A stretch of DNA of 64,000 nt, from contig OZ253551.1 of the NCBI GenBank assembly GCA_965262665.1, positions 434,001 to 498,000 of the forward strand. Reading direction: 5' to 3'. Under the pieces are notes generated by a model. The model worked only from the letters and a program-made list of their open reading frames with translations, had not been told where the DNA came from and searched no databases. The translations under genes and the position numbers were made by a program. Positions 16,550 to 24,603 of the stretch are shown piece by piece. This stretch comes from CBDBND01 sp965262665 (GTDB lineage Bacteria; Pseudomonadota; Alphaproteobacteria; Rhodospirillales; Rhodospirillaceae). Numbering within the stretch: the stretch's first letter is position 1; the number at the start of each line of letters is the position of its first letter.

Positions 16550-18217
16550 CAGACTGTGTGAAAACTCTGGGTAGCGGGGGATTCCGTCCGGCTCATGGCG
16601 ATGTTAGGGTCCGCCATGAGACACATTCCTGGCATTGACCGCTCTCAGGTTCTGCTTCTGCCGGAAGCAGTGGACGATTACGTGGGCCGGGATAACCCGG
16701 TCCGTTTCATCGACGCTTTCGTGGATGGTTTGGACCTAGCGGCCGCTGGTTTCGAGCGCGCCGCGCCGAAGGCGACGGGTCGTCCCGGCTACGATCCGGC
16801 GGACCTGCTGAAGCTCTACATATACGGCTATCTCAATCGGGTACGTTCGAGCCGCCGGCTGGAGGCTGAGAGCAAGCGTAATCTCGAAGTGATCTGGCTG
16901 TTGCGGCGTTTGTCGCCGGACTTCAAGACGATCGCCGATTTCCGGCGGATCAATCGGGCGGCGTTCCGCCAGGTATTTCGGGAGTTCGTGAAGCTATGCC
17001 ACGAACTGGAGCTGTTCGGACGCGAGCTGGTGGCGGTTGACGGTACACGGATCAAGGCAGTGAACAGCCGGAAGCGGAACTTCACCAAAGCGAAGCTGGC
17101 GAAGGCGTTGGCCGAGAGCGACGAGAGGTTGTCGCGTTATCTCGACCGCCTCGACGAGGCCGACGGGCAAGACGAGGGCGGCACCGGCGACGGCGACGGC
17201 GAGGTGGAGAATATCGAGGAGAAGATCGCTGCGATCCAAGGGCGGCGTGAGCGGTTTGAGGAACATCGAGACGCGCTGGCTGCGAGTGGCGAGGGCCAGC
17301 TCTCTTTGACGGATCCGGACAGCCGGGCGATGCGCGCCGAGACCCGGGTCGGTGTCGGCTACAACATCCAGATCGCGGTGGACGCCAAACACAAACTGAT
17401 CGCCGAGCAGCAGGTCCATAACAAGGTCAGCGATCTCGGTCTATTGGCCGAGACGGCGGTGGCAGCTCGGCGGAACCTGGCCGTTGATCGGATCGACGCG
17501 GTCGCCGATGCGGGCTACTTCAAGATCGAGGATATCGAGGCCTGCGAGAATGCCGGCGTCATGCCGCATGTGCCCAAGCCCCAGCGCGGATCAACGGTGA
17601 GCCAGGGGCTCTTTCCCAAGGAGCGCTTCCGCTATGACGGCGGCAAGGACATTTACATCTGCCCCGACGGCCAACGCCTGGCGCTACACAGCAGGCGCAA
17701 GCGCCGCGATCTCATCTTCGCCAGTTACGCCAATCGCGCCGCGTGCAAGGAGTGCCAACTCAAGTCGAAGTGTACGAAGAGCGACTTCCGTCGGGTCCTG
17801 CGCTATGTCGACGAAGCGATCCTGGAGCGTATGGCGGAACGATTGGCGGCCCGCCCGGAGCTGCTCGATGCGCGCCGTGAAAGCGTCGAGCATCCCTTCG
17901 GCTCAATCAAACAATGGATGGGCCAGGGTGCCTTCCTGACCCGGCGGCTGGAGAACGTGCGCGGCGAGTTCAGCATCACGGCGCTGGCTTACAACATCCG
18001 CCGCGCGATCTCGCTGGTAGGTGTTCCCGCCCTGATCGCCGCCGCGAAGGCATGAGACGGGAATCAGGTCAAAATCGAGCGCCGCACATCGATCCATGGA
18101 GGCCTGGAGCCCCTTCCGCGGGGCTACCGGCGCCAAACCGCCAGATTACGTGGGATCACCGCGAATCATGGTCACCTAAACCTCCATCCCCGCTACCCAG
18201 AGTTTTCACACGGTCTG
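16550..18217. mobile_element. IS1182-family element inside istA
   Basis: A 1668-bp element. Inverted ends are CAGACTGTGTGAAAACTCTG (16550) and CAGACCGTGTGAAAACTCTG (inverted, ending 18217), and the match continues for about 10 further bases (GGTAGCGGGG). A 4-bp target duplication AATG flanks it (16546-16549 and 18218-18221). Removing the element restores istA at GGYTIVKDY. Confidence 0.92.
16616..18055 (+). CDS. IS1182-family transposase
   Basis: An intact protein of about 479 residues. It starts MRHIPGIDRSQVLLLPEAVD with the DUF772-type N-terminal domain (PADLLKLYIYGYLNRVRSSR). The DDE domain has AVDGTRIKAVNSRKRNFTK, then VADAGYFKIEDI and a late RRESVEHPFGSIKQWMGQGA. A four-Cys patch (CPDGQR and AACKECQLKSKCTKS) is typical of the family. 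A low-complexity acidic linker (DEADGQDEGGTGDGDGEVEN) lies near residues 180-200. The start at 16616 is preferred over 16595 because TTAGGG lies upstream and the family usually begins at this point. Confidence 0.93.
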   Translation: MRHIPGIDRSQVLLLPEAVDDYVGRDNPVRFIDAFVDGLDLAAAGFERAAPKATGRPGYDPADLLKLYIYGYLNRVRSSRRLEAESKRNLEVIWLLRRLSPDFKTIADFRRINRAAFRQVFREFVKLCHELELFGRELVAVDGTRIKAVNSRKRNFTKAKLAKALAESDERLSRYLDRLDEADGQDEGGTGDGDGEVENIEEKIAAIQGRRERFEEHRDALAASGEGQLSLTDPDSRAMRAETRVGVGYNIQIAVDAKHKLIAEQQVHNKVSDLGLLAETAVAARRNLAVDRIDAVADAGYFKIEDIEACENAGVMPHVPKPQRGSTVSQGLFPKERFRYDGGKDIYICPDGQRLALHSRRKRRDLIFASYANRAACKECQLKSKCTKSDFRRVLRYVDEAILERMAERLAARPELLDARRESVEHPFGSIKQWMGQGAFLTRRLENVRGEFSITALAYNIRRAISLVGVPALIAAAKA

Positions 18218-18593
18218 AATGGTGTAGCCGCCCTCAAAGCCATACTCGGCGCAGAGCCGTTCAAAGATGCGCTTGGCCGTATGGCGCTGCTGCTTCGGAA
18301 GTGCTCTATCGTCCTCAAGGATCTGATCGATGAGCCCTGTGAACGGCCCCAACTTCGGACGACGAATCGGCTTGGTGCGCCGGTAACCAGGAGGCACGGC
18401 GTGCAACAAAATCTTCGCCACCGTCCGCCGGTCAATCCCAAACCGCCGCGCAGCTTCGCGTTGGGTCAACTTCTCATGGTGGCACGCAAGCCGAACCCGC
18501 CGATATAAATCCACAGTGTACATCCCCAAGCCTCCAGCCAGCGCAACCTGGCTTCAGAGACTAAAAAGACTGGCGTACTATTACGCCGCTACA

Positions 18594-19483
18594 GCGAGAT
18601 TACCCCGCCGTTCCTGTGGATCATTTTTGCACCGGCGTTCTCATGCGAGGAGTTGATGACAAAATTCCCGCTGATGGCACTGGAGAATGTTGGCACCACA
18701 ACGCTTGACGAGAGCAATGTTCTTGTGGCGCCGGATGACACCTTGGAAAACGAAGTTTTCACGCTGTATCTGGACTTCATCTATAGTGCTGACAATAGTT
18801 GGGGGCTCAAAAACCAGCTGTTCTACGAGTCCTACGATAACCTCAACGAGAACGCCTACGGCTTCTCTCAGTATCACGACTCTTATGTCATCGAGAACAA
18901 GCTGGTTTTCGGTAACCAGTATGATGTGGACAGCATGATTGCGTCCATCCAGGTCTCGCCCTCTATCCGCTACACCGACTTTGAGCACGGCGATGATTAC
19001 ATTAACGAGTACTTTGATCGCCGCGACCTGAGCATTCCCACAGCGCAGCGCGACGCCTCACTGGATCAGCGCCTGCTGGCCACACGCATCGATGACGACT
19101 ACACGGAGTGGTACGCCGGTGACTACCTCGATGTTGGTTTAGCGCTCCTTGCGGACCTTACCTGGAACAACGGGCTGTCGGTCACCCTGGGATTACGCCA
19201 GGACTGGATCGACGCGGAAGCGTTCTCCGAAGCAGACCGACTTCTCTACAACAGTGGATTCGTCGGCATCATCGACACAGTGACTGATATAGAGGAGCTC
19301 TTCTCCTGGTCCGTCAGCGTTAGTTACAACACGCCGATCGGTCTCGTCCCGTATATCACTGTATCGGAACAAGCCACGGTGATCGCTGGACAGGGTGCGG
19401 AGCTGCAGGCAGACAACGTTGCTAACGGTGATTGGACTGACACATCCGAACTCTACGAAATCGGGGTCAAGGGAAGCTTCCTG
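18594..19483 (+). pseudogene. TonB-dependent receptor, barrel fragment cut on both sides
   Basis: An open frame runs from the IS21 end into a small inverted-repeat element. It encodes barrel strands of a siderophore-type TonB receptor: ENEVFTLYLDFIYSADNSWG, then NQLFYESYDNLNENAYGFSQ, QVSPSIRYTDFEHGDDYINE and WNNGLSVTLGLRQDWIDAEA. The plug domain, TonB box, signal peptide and C-terminus are all absent (about 295 of an expected 700 or more residues). An in-frame ATG at 18656 follows GAGGAG, but it is internal to the former gene. Confidence 0.78.
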
Positions 19484-19615
19484 GGCATTGTCAAGTTAAC
19501 TGATTATAGGTGGCTTTCGGCATTTCTCCATGAGGTTAAGCTATTGAAATTGCGTAGAGCAGTCATCGACAATTTACTGAGATTTCGGAGTGAATCCGGT
19601 TAACTTGACAAAGCC
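19484..19615. mobile_element. 132-bp inverted-repeat element ending the TonB receptor fragment
   Basis: Ends GGCATTGTCAAGTTAAC (19484-19500) and GGCTTTGTCAAGTTAAC (inverted, ending 19615) match at 16 of 17 bases. The start GGCATTGTCA resembles IS6-family ends in this window, but bases beyond it differ, so this is a separate element type. There is no coding capacity and no clear target duplication. Confidence 0.75.
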
Positions 19616-19616
19616 G

Positions 19617-19633
19617 TTAGGACTTCGTTAACC
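19617..19633. promoter_or_regulatory. Possible CtrA-like site upstream of the cell-wall hydrolase
   Basis: TTAG, 7 bases, then TTAACC resembles the alphaproteobacterial CtrA site TTAA-N7-TTAA. It lies about 170 bp upstream of the hydrolase start and has one mismatch, so this is weak. Confidence 0.25.
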
Positions 19634-19802
19634 CCGGCTCCGATAGGGTCGGTGAATGCCGTAGACAAAAACGACGTCCGGCAAAAACTGGGGATCACAA
19701 GGGCAACGCACAAAGAAAAAGCGGTTTGCCCGACGGCATGCCTGTTGTGCATGGCGACAACAAGGAGCGAAGTCCGAGATCAGCAAGACTTCTTCTCTAA
19801 GC

Positions 19803-20444
19803 ATGCGCTTTCGATCTCTTAAATTTTTGGCGGCCTGTCTCGTGGTCTATCCCCTGATGTCCGCCTCCGCCGCGGACATTCCCCGGGATCTTATGGTGGA
19901 TCTCGACAGCCTGACCGTATCGAAATCGGAATTCATCTGCCTGGCCCTGAATGATTACTTCGAAGCCCGCGGTGAATCGCTGGCGGGCCGTCTCGCCGTG
20001 ACGACAGTGGTGCTCAACCGCGCCATGGATCCGCGATTCCCGGCCAACCTGTGTAGTGTCATCAAACAAAACAAAAACCGTGCCCTGCTGCACCGCTGCC
20101 AATTTTCCTGGACCTGCGACGGCCGGTCCGACACGCCGCACAATAACATCGCCTGGCACCGGTCGCTGAAACTGGCAGCCGCGGTTCTGCAAAAAGATTC
20201 AAGCCTGGTTGATCCCACCGGCGGCGCCCTTTGGTATCACAGCGTGTTTGTGCACCCGGCTTGGGCAGACCGGCTGGAGGTCTCCGGCATCGTCGGCGGC
20301 CATATCTTTTACCGGGATATGGAACATGTAAGCGCGGCCCGTGGTCACGAATGGCGTGATCCCATGGTGCCGGCTTTGCATCGGTTTGCCGAATGGATCG
20401 ATTCCCGCACACCCCGGCCAACGATCGCCTTCAATCAACCTTGA
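19803..20444 (+). CDS. SleB-type cell-wall hydrolase, secreted
   Basis: A 213-residue protein with a signal peptide (LKFLAACLVVYPLMSASAA). The rest is a Hydrolase_2 (SleB) domain containing FICLALNDYFEARGESLAGR, AVTTVVLNRAMDPRFPANLC, CQFSWTCDGRSDTP and HPAWADRL. The Glu in YFEARGE is the expected catalytic acid of this lysozyme-like family, which cleaves peptidoglycan glycan strands. It is the only intact gene between 18.6 and 20.8 kb. No operon partner is present. No strong ribosome binding site is seen; the start is fixed by the signal peptide. Confidence 0.88.
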   Translation: MRFRSLKFLAACLVVYPLMSASAADIPRDLMVDLDSLTVSKSEFICLALNDYFEARGESLAGRLAVTTVVLNRAMDPRFPANLCSVIKQNKNRALLHRCQFSWTCDGRSDTPHNNIAWHRSLKLAAAVLQKDSSLVDPTGGALWYHSVFVHPAWADRLEVSGIVGGHIFYRDMEHVSAARGHEWRDPMVPALHRFAEWIDSRTPRPTIAFNQP

Positions 20445-20479
20445 GAAGGAGACCGCCCTATGCCTGGTTCGAGTGGGTT

Positions 20480-20668
20480 TCAAGGTTCTGTAACGCTGAC
20501 GGGTGTATCCCTAGCCAATTCGATGAACCGGTGATCGAAGGTCAGCATGGTCTCACATCGTGCGGCGACGCCAAGATGTAGCGCATCGGCAAAATCCATG
20601 CCCTTCTCCGCGCGATCAAGAGCTTGAGCGAGCAGGACGGGACTCTCCACCGACGGGCAGGCGGACAT
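20480..20668 (-). pseudogene. PIN-domain (VapC-like) toxin, C-terminal fragment
   Basis: VESPVLLAQALDRAEKGMDF leads into ADALHLGVAARCETMLTFDH, the second half of a PIN ribonuclease with the conserved Asp in DFADALH and the late TFDHRF. About 60-70 N-terminal residues, including the first catalytic Asp, are missing. No antitoxin is adjacent. The frame is lost near 20668, next to the tandem repeat at 20693. Confidence 0.6.
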
Positions 20669-20692
20669 TCAGAAACTATTATGTTAAAATCG

Positions 20693-20745
20693 TGTCCGGC
20701 CTCGCCTTTTGTTGAGTCCTGTCCGGCTTCACCTTTTGTTGAGTG
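20693..20745. repeat. Two tandem copies of a 27-bp unit
   Basis: TGTCCGGC.TC.CCTTTTGTTGAGT occurs at 20693-20719 and 20720-20745 with two internal differences. It lies between the toxin fragment and the lipoprotein gene. Function is unknown. Confidence 0.7.
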
Positions 20746-20842
20746 AAGATTCCCGGTTCCACGTCTTGTTTGCAATACTGGTGCCCACCAATAGGTATGC
20801 ACCTCGGTGGATTGCACCACGAATACTAGCTGATGAAGTATA

Positions 20843-22261
20843 ATGGTAGGCACAAGTACCATTACCACAATCACCGCACACTCGAGTGCCAGCTTTCGCG
20901 TGGCCTTGTCCACCTGCTTTATATTATTGACGGCCACGGCCCTGTCGTCCTGCGGTGGCGGATCGGTTGGTCCGGCTTCCGAACCGGACAATCTCAATCT
21001 GGCAGATACGGCCTTTGAACCGCTGCCCACCTTCCGGGCCTCTGACTTGCTGCCCGAGATTCTGCTCAAAGGGGAACGGCATTCCATTGCAGAACGGGTC
21101 CAAAACGACGGGTACGAGAACACCTATACGATTGAATCCGACTTCGGCACCTTCACCGCCCACCGCACGGACTTTGTCGCTGAACGTGTTCAGGAAGTGT
21201 ACGCCATTGAAGAACTCAACAAGATCACCCGCTCGGAAGCCTTTGCTCAGGGCTTAACCCAAGCTGCGGCGAGTCCGTTTCGCACCCTGAAACGTCTGGC
21301 GACTGAACCCGTTGGAACCGTCACCGGTGTGATCCAAGGTGTGGGCGCTTTGTTCTCGCAAGCTGGCGAAATGGTCACGGGATCCCGCGGAGAGCTTGAA
21401 GAATCCGCGGTCAAGGAATTGGTCGGGTTCGGCGAGGTCAAGCGTGAAGTGGCGGAATTGATGGCGGTCGACCCCTATACCACCAACCAGCGAGTCCAGG
21501 AAGGGTTGGATGAGGTATCTTGGGCCGGGTTTGCCGGTGGGTTGAGTCTGACCCCCCTGAAAGCGAGTGTGGGCGGTGCCGCGGGGACGACGTTATCGGC
21601 ACTGCAGAACAGCCAGACGCTCAGGTCATTTCTAAAGTCCCAATCGCCGGAAGCATTACGCGACCATAACCGCGAGCGCATGGAGGAAATGGGCATTGAC
21701 GAGGATGTGGCCGAGATTTTTCTGCAGCATGCTTGGTTCTCTCCCCGCCATGAAACCACAATCGTTATTGCTATTGGAGGTCTGACCGACGCTGAAAACC
21801 GCAATGCGTTTTTCCAACAAGCTGTGATTTCCCAGAGTGAGCAGCAATCCATCTTTCTCATGCGCCAAGCGGAAGCAGTGCTTGGATTCCATCAAAACGT
21901 CACTGCGGTCGACAGGCTTGAGCGTTCGAATCGCCAAGTAACTCTGTATACAACCGATAGCCGCGCGGTAAGCATCATGCCCGCCGATCATCTAGTCTGG
22001 AGCGTGGGCGCGAGTATCATTGCCGATCAGGCCATCTACAGGGGAATGCGGCGCGAACTGTGGCTTACCGGTTCTATCAGCGACCGGGCCCGCGCCGAAT
22101 TCTCCGACCGGGGATGGCGTGTCATGGCCGACATGCGCGACCGTCTCGCTCCCGATCTGGATGCGGCCTTCGGCGAAATGGATGACGCCGACATTGTCAG
22201 ACTAACTGGGTCGCCCCCCGAGGCGGCCCCCCATGCACGCCACTCCAAAGGGATTGGGTGA
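20843..22261 (+). CDS. Uncharacterised lipoprotein, C-terminus replaced by IS6-like end
   Basis: The N-terminus (FRVALSTCFILLTATALSSC) is a lipoprotein signal with lipobox LSSC, Cys at about residue 37. The mature part is about 410 residues. It contains a predicted helix-rich stretch with TLKRLATEPVGTVTGVIQGV and a region RDHNRERMEEMGIDEDVAEI, and no domain I can name. From about codon 450 (position 22191) the sequence is an IS6-like end (CATTGTCAGACTAACTGGGTC), so the last about 20 residues are foreign and the true C-terminus is lost. How much is missing is unknown. No clear ribosome binding site is seen. Confidence 0.65.
   Translation: MVGTSTITTITAHSSASFRVALSTCFILLTATALSSCGGGSVGPASEPDNLNLADTAFEPLPTFRASDLLPEILLKGERHSIAERVQNDGYENTYTIESDFGTFTAHRTDFVAERVQEVYAIEELNKITRSEAFAQGLTQAAASPFRTLKRLATEPVGTVTGVIQGVGALFSQAGEMVTGSRGELEESAVKELVGFGEVKREVAELMAVDPYTTNQRVQEGLDEVSWAGFAGGLSLTPLKASVGGAAGTTLSALQNSQTLRSFLKSQSPEALRDHNRERMEEMGIDEDVAEIFLQHAWFSPRHETTIVIAIGGLTDAENRNAFFQQAVISQSEQQSIFLMRQAEAVLGFHQNVTAVDRLERSNRQVTLYTTDSRAVSIMPADHLVWSVGASIIADQAIYRGMRRELWLTGSISDRARAEFSDRGWRVMADMRDRLAPDLDAAFGEMDDADIVRLTGSPPEAAPHARHSKGIG
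22191..22209. repeat. Solitary IS6-like terminal sequence in the lipoprotein gene
   Basis: ACATTGTCAGACTAACTGG is the same end as at 13237 (CATTGTCAGACTAACTGAG). It marks the point where the lipoprotein gene loses similarity to anything coding. Confidence 0.65.
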
Positions 22262-22284
22262 CCCGATAAAACGTCTACACCACC

Positions 22285-22313
22285 GGAAATCGATTTTTGA
22301 TTTTCCTATAGAT
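22285..22313. repeat. AT-rich short repeat, copy at 22.3 kb
   Basis: GGAAATCGATTTTTGATTTTCCTATAG is, in reverse complement, close to two direct copies at 37533-37560 and 37685-37710 (TATAGGAAAATCAAAA, then CGATTTC). It lies upstream of the IS630 transposase and may be one of its end regions. Confidence 0.5.
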
Positions 22314-22378
22314 TGAATCAATATTTTGTTGTCATGGTCTTGGCAGACTGATTCGATAGCCGCTTTGGCGGGGGCATC

Positions 22379-23340
22379 GTGGCTGTATCGGAAGACCTGC
22401 GTATTCGTTTGGCGAGGAAAGTGGCGTCGGGCATGTCGCGCCGTCAGGCGGCGGCCCTTTTTGAGGTGAGCGCAAGCTCGGCGGTGCGGGATGGCGGGCG
22501 ATATGAAGACGAGGGGACTGTCGCGGTCAAGCCACGGCCGTCGCGCCAGCGCCGTCTTGATCCTTGACGGCGAGGATATCCTGCGCTGGATTAAGGAGAC
22601 GCCAGACCCGACACTGCAAGAGCTGTCTGAGCGTTTGGACGAAGTTCACCAAGTGATTGCGCCGACTTCGACGATTAATGACTGGTTCCGCGCGCGCAAG
22701 ATCAGCTTTAAAAAAACCGCCCACGCCAGTGAACAGGAACGCGCGGATGGGCAGGCAGCACGCGTGGTTTGGCGCCAACGTCAGGCCCGGCTCCCGGCCC
22801 ATCCCGAGCGGGTCGGCAGGATCGTGTTCCTTGACGAAACAAGTATCAATACCAAAATGGCGCGCCTGCGGGGGCGCTATCCCAGCGGCCAGCGGATGGT
22901 TGCCGCCATTCCCCATGGTCATTGGAAAACCATGACCTTCATTGCCGGATTGCGCGGTGACGGCCTGACCGCGCCCTGGGTGCCCTGATTTGATCGAGGG
23001 CGCCATGGACGGTGATGCATTCGAGCAGTACATCAAAACGCAACGCGCCCCGACCCTTCAAAAAGGCGCTGTTGTTGTCCCCGGCAATCTGCCGGCCGAC
23101 AAACGCGACGGTGCCAGGCGGGCGGTTGAAAAGCGGGGCGCATGGCTTTTGTTCCTGCCGCCCTATGCGCCGGACTTCAACCCGATCGAGCTCGCATTTT
23201 CAAAGTTCAAAGCTCACATGAAGCGCTTAAAACCCCGCACCATCGATGATCTGTGGAAAGCCGCCGGTAACGTCTGCGGCCTCTTCAATCACGGGCACTG
23301 CAGGAACTTCTTGGTTGCTGACGGCTATGCGTCAGAATAA
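22379..23340 (+). pseudogene. IS630-family transposase, at least two frameshifts and a lost catalytic Asp
   Basis: Frame 1 (22379) gives the HTH start SEDLRIRLARKVASGMSRRQ. Frame 2 (to 22988) gives LRWIKETPDPTLQELSERLD and the first catalytic Asp in RIVFLDETSINTKMARLRG. Frame 3 (to 23340) gives AMDGDAFEQYIKTQ and the catalytic Glu in LPPYAPDFNPIELAFSKFKA. The second Asp, normally in a VxDN motif before LPAHK, reads VVPGNLPADK here, so Asp is replaced by Gly. The element is inactive by frame and by active site. Confidence 0.85.
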
Positions 23341-23390
23341 ATCGGAAATGCTTTAGTTCCGTAGACTGTTCGGGCAGACACTCATCGGCC

Positions 23391-23627
23391 TCAGAGGTAC
23401 TCGACAGAGCAGTTGGGTACTTCACCGTCAATGATACTCTTGCCGAACCCTATACAATGAGCAACCGCCTCCTCCCGCGTTGCGAAGGTGGCAGCCGAGG
23501 AGAACTTCTTCTCCACAACCGAGTCGCCCTTTACGAGAGCTACATATACCTCGTGATTCCACCCGCCATCCGCGAGCGGCATTGATGCCGGGTGAATAAG
23601 ATAGCCTCTATAGTTCAATTCATCCAT
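23391..23627 (-). CDS. Small hypothetical protein, 78 residues
   Basis: Starts MDELNYRGYLIHPASMPLAD. The order of predicted strands, then FATREEAVAHCIGFGKSIID as a helix, then a short tail suggests a compact alpha/beta fold like the small HlyU/CV_2116-type proteins, but I do not recognise the family. An upstream in-frame start (23663) exists; 23627 is preferred because the conserved-looking part starts there. It lies alone between an IS630 remnant and IS3 copy 2. Confidence 0.55.
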   Translation of the reverse strand: MDELNYRGYLIHPASMPLADGGWNHEVYVALVKGDSVVEKKFSSAATFATREEAVAHCIGFGKSIIDGEVPNCSVEYL

Positions 23628-23740
23628 GCAGGTACCCTGTGTTTTTGACGACCTATGCCCCACCCAAGTGGAAGTATGGACTGGTACCGGTAAAATGGAG
23701 AGTGCCTTCTGTTAAAGTTTAAACTCAACAGGAGGCCCAT

Positions 23741-24016
23741 ATGGGTATCGGAAGAACTGAGGAATTTCGTTCTGAAGCCGTTCGGATTGCATTGACGAGC
23801 GGGCTATCACACAAGCAAGTTGCCGCCGATCTTGGCATTGGCCTGTCTACATTAGGCAAGTGGATTACCGCTCATAAGCACACTGAGCTGCTGTCCGGCC
23901 CTCATAATGATAAAGACAAGGAATTGGCTCGCCTTTGCAAGGAGAACAGGACATTGCGTGAGGAGCGGGACATTTTAAAAAAAGCGACGGCCTTCTTCGC
24001 GAGCCAAAGCCGATGA
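23741..24016 (+). CDS. IS3 transposase OrfA, copy 2, intact
   Basis: A 91-residue HTH and leucine-zipper protein (FRSEAVRIALTSGLSHKQVA, then LARLCKENRTLREERDILKK). It is intact, unlike copy 1, and ends by overlapping orfB (ATGA at 24013). It can bind the element ends, but its own orfB is interrupted. Confidence 0.92.
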   Translation: MGIGRTEEFRSEAVRIALTSGLSHKQVAADLGIGLSTLGKWITAHKHTELLSGPHNDKDKELARLCKENRTLREERDILKKATAFFASQSR

Positions 24017-24603
24017 GGTTTCATTTCATCGCAAAGGAGAAGGCCAATTTTTCAATCTGCAGGATGTGCAAAGTCCTGAGGGTCAGTGAAAGCGGCTACT
24101 ACGCTTGGGTGTCTCGCCCTGCCAGTCAGCGCCAACGCGACGACAGGGTCTATTTGGCCCATATTCGTGCCGAACATGCCCGTAATTATCGGGCCTATGG
24201 TCGCCAGCGAATGACTGATGAACTCAGGGATCAAGGCATCGTCATTGGTGAACGCCGGGTCGGGCGGTTGATGCGGGAGAACGATATTCGCATCGTCAGA
24301 ACTCATAAATTCAAACGCACGACAAACAGTAATCACAACCACAACATAGCTCCCAACCTTCTGGATGGAGATTTTCAGGCCACGGGACCAAACCAGAAAT
24401 GGGCCGGTGATATCAGCTATCTCTGGACGGCAGCGGGCTGGCTGTATCTTGCGGTGATCATCGATTTGTATTCACGCCGTGTCATTGGCTGGGCCGTCAG
24501 CGACAGGCTCAAACGGGATTTGCCGATCAAGGCCCTGAAAAGGGCCATTGCATTGCGACAACCGCCACCAGGGGTCATTCATCATTCTGATCGTGGCTCG
24601 CAG

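Larger units (their letters stand above)
14546..18529 (-). pseudogene. istA: IS21 transposase IstA, split by two insertions and internally deleted
   Basis: Three pieces are seen. The N-terminal HTH region (18529-18218) is MYTVDLYRRVRLACHHEK to FEGGYTI. The catalytic middle (16545-16136) runs from VKDYICEVRRYTREVFVPL through HAPGHAQADFGEA to GKGNDKGKV. The C-terminal part (14902-14546) runs from EGMVGYIRRNFMVPKPRF to NDYSVPVAY and then VHSTRPSAYMGLLGSNGP. Joining them across the target duplications restores one frame, GGYTIVKDYI and KGKVEGMVGY. Between VPVAY and VHSTRP about 160 residues expected for the family are missing. It cannot work as it stands. Confidence 0.88.
13595..18593. mobile_element. 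IS21-family element carrying nested IS3 and IS1182 insertions
   Basis: Outer ends TGTCAACGCCGGAATAAATA (13595) and TGTAGCGGCGTAATAGTACG (inverted, ending 18593) align with one gap. Inside, on the minus strand, are istA and istB. istA is split by IS1182 (16550-18217) and IS3 (14903-16135). Removing both leaves about 2.1 kb, shorter than a normal IS21 because istA also has an internal deletion. The flanks (IS6 remnant on the left, TonB receptor on the right) show no matching target duplication. Confidence 0.8.
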
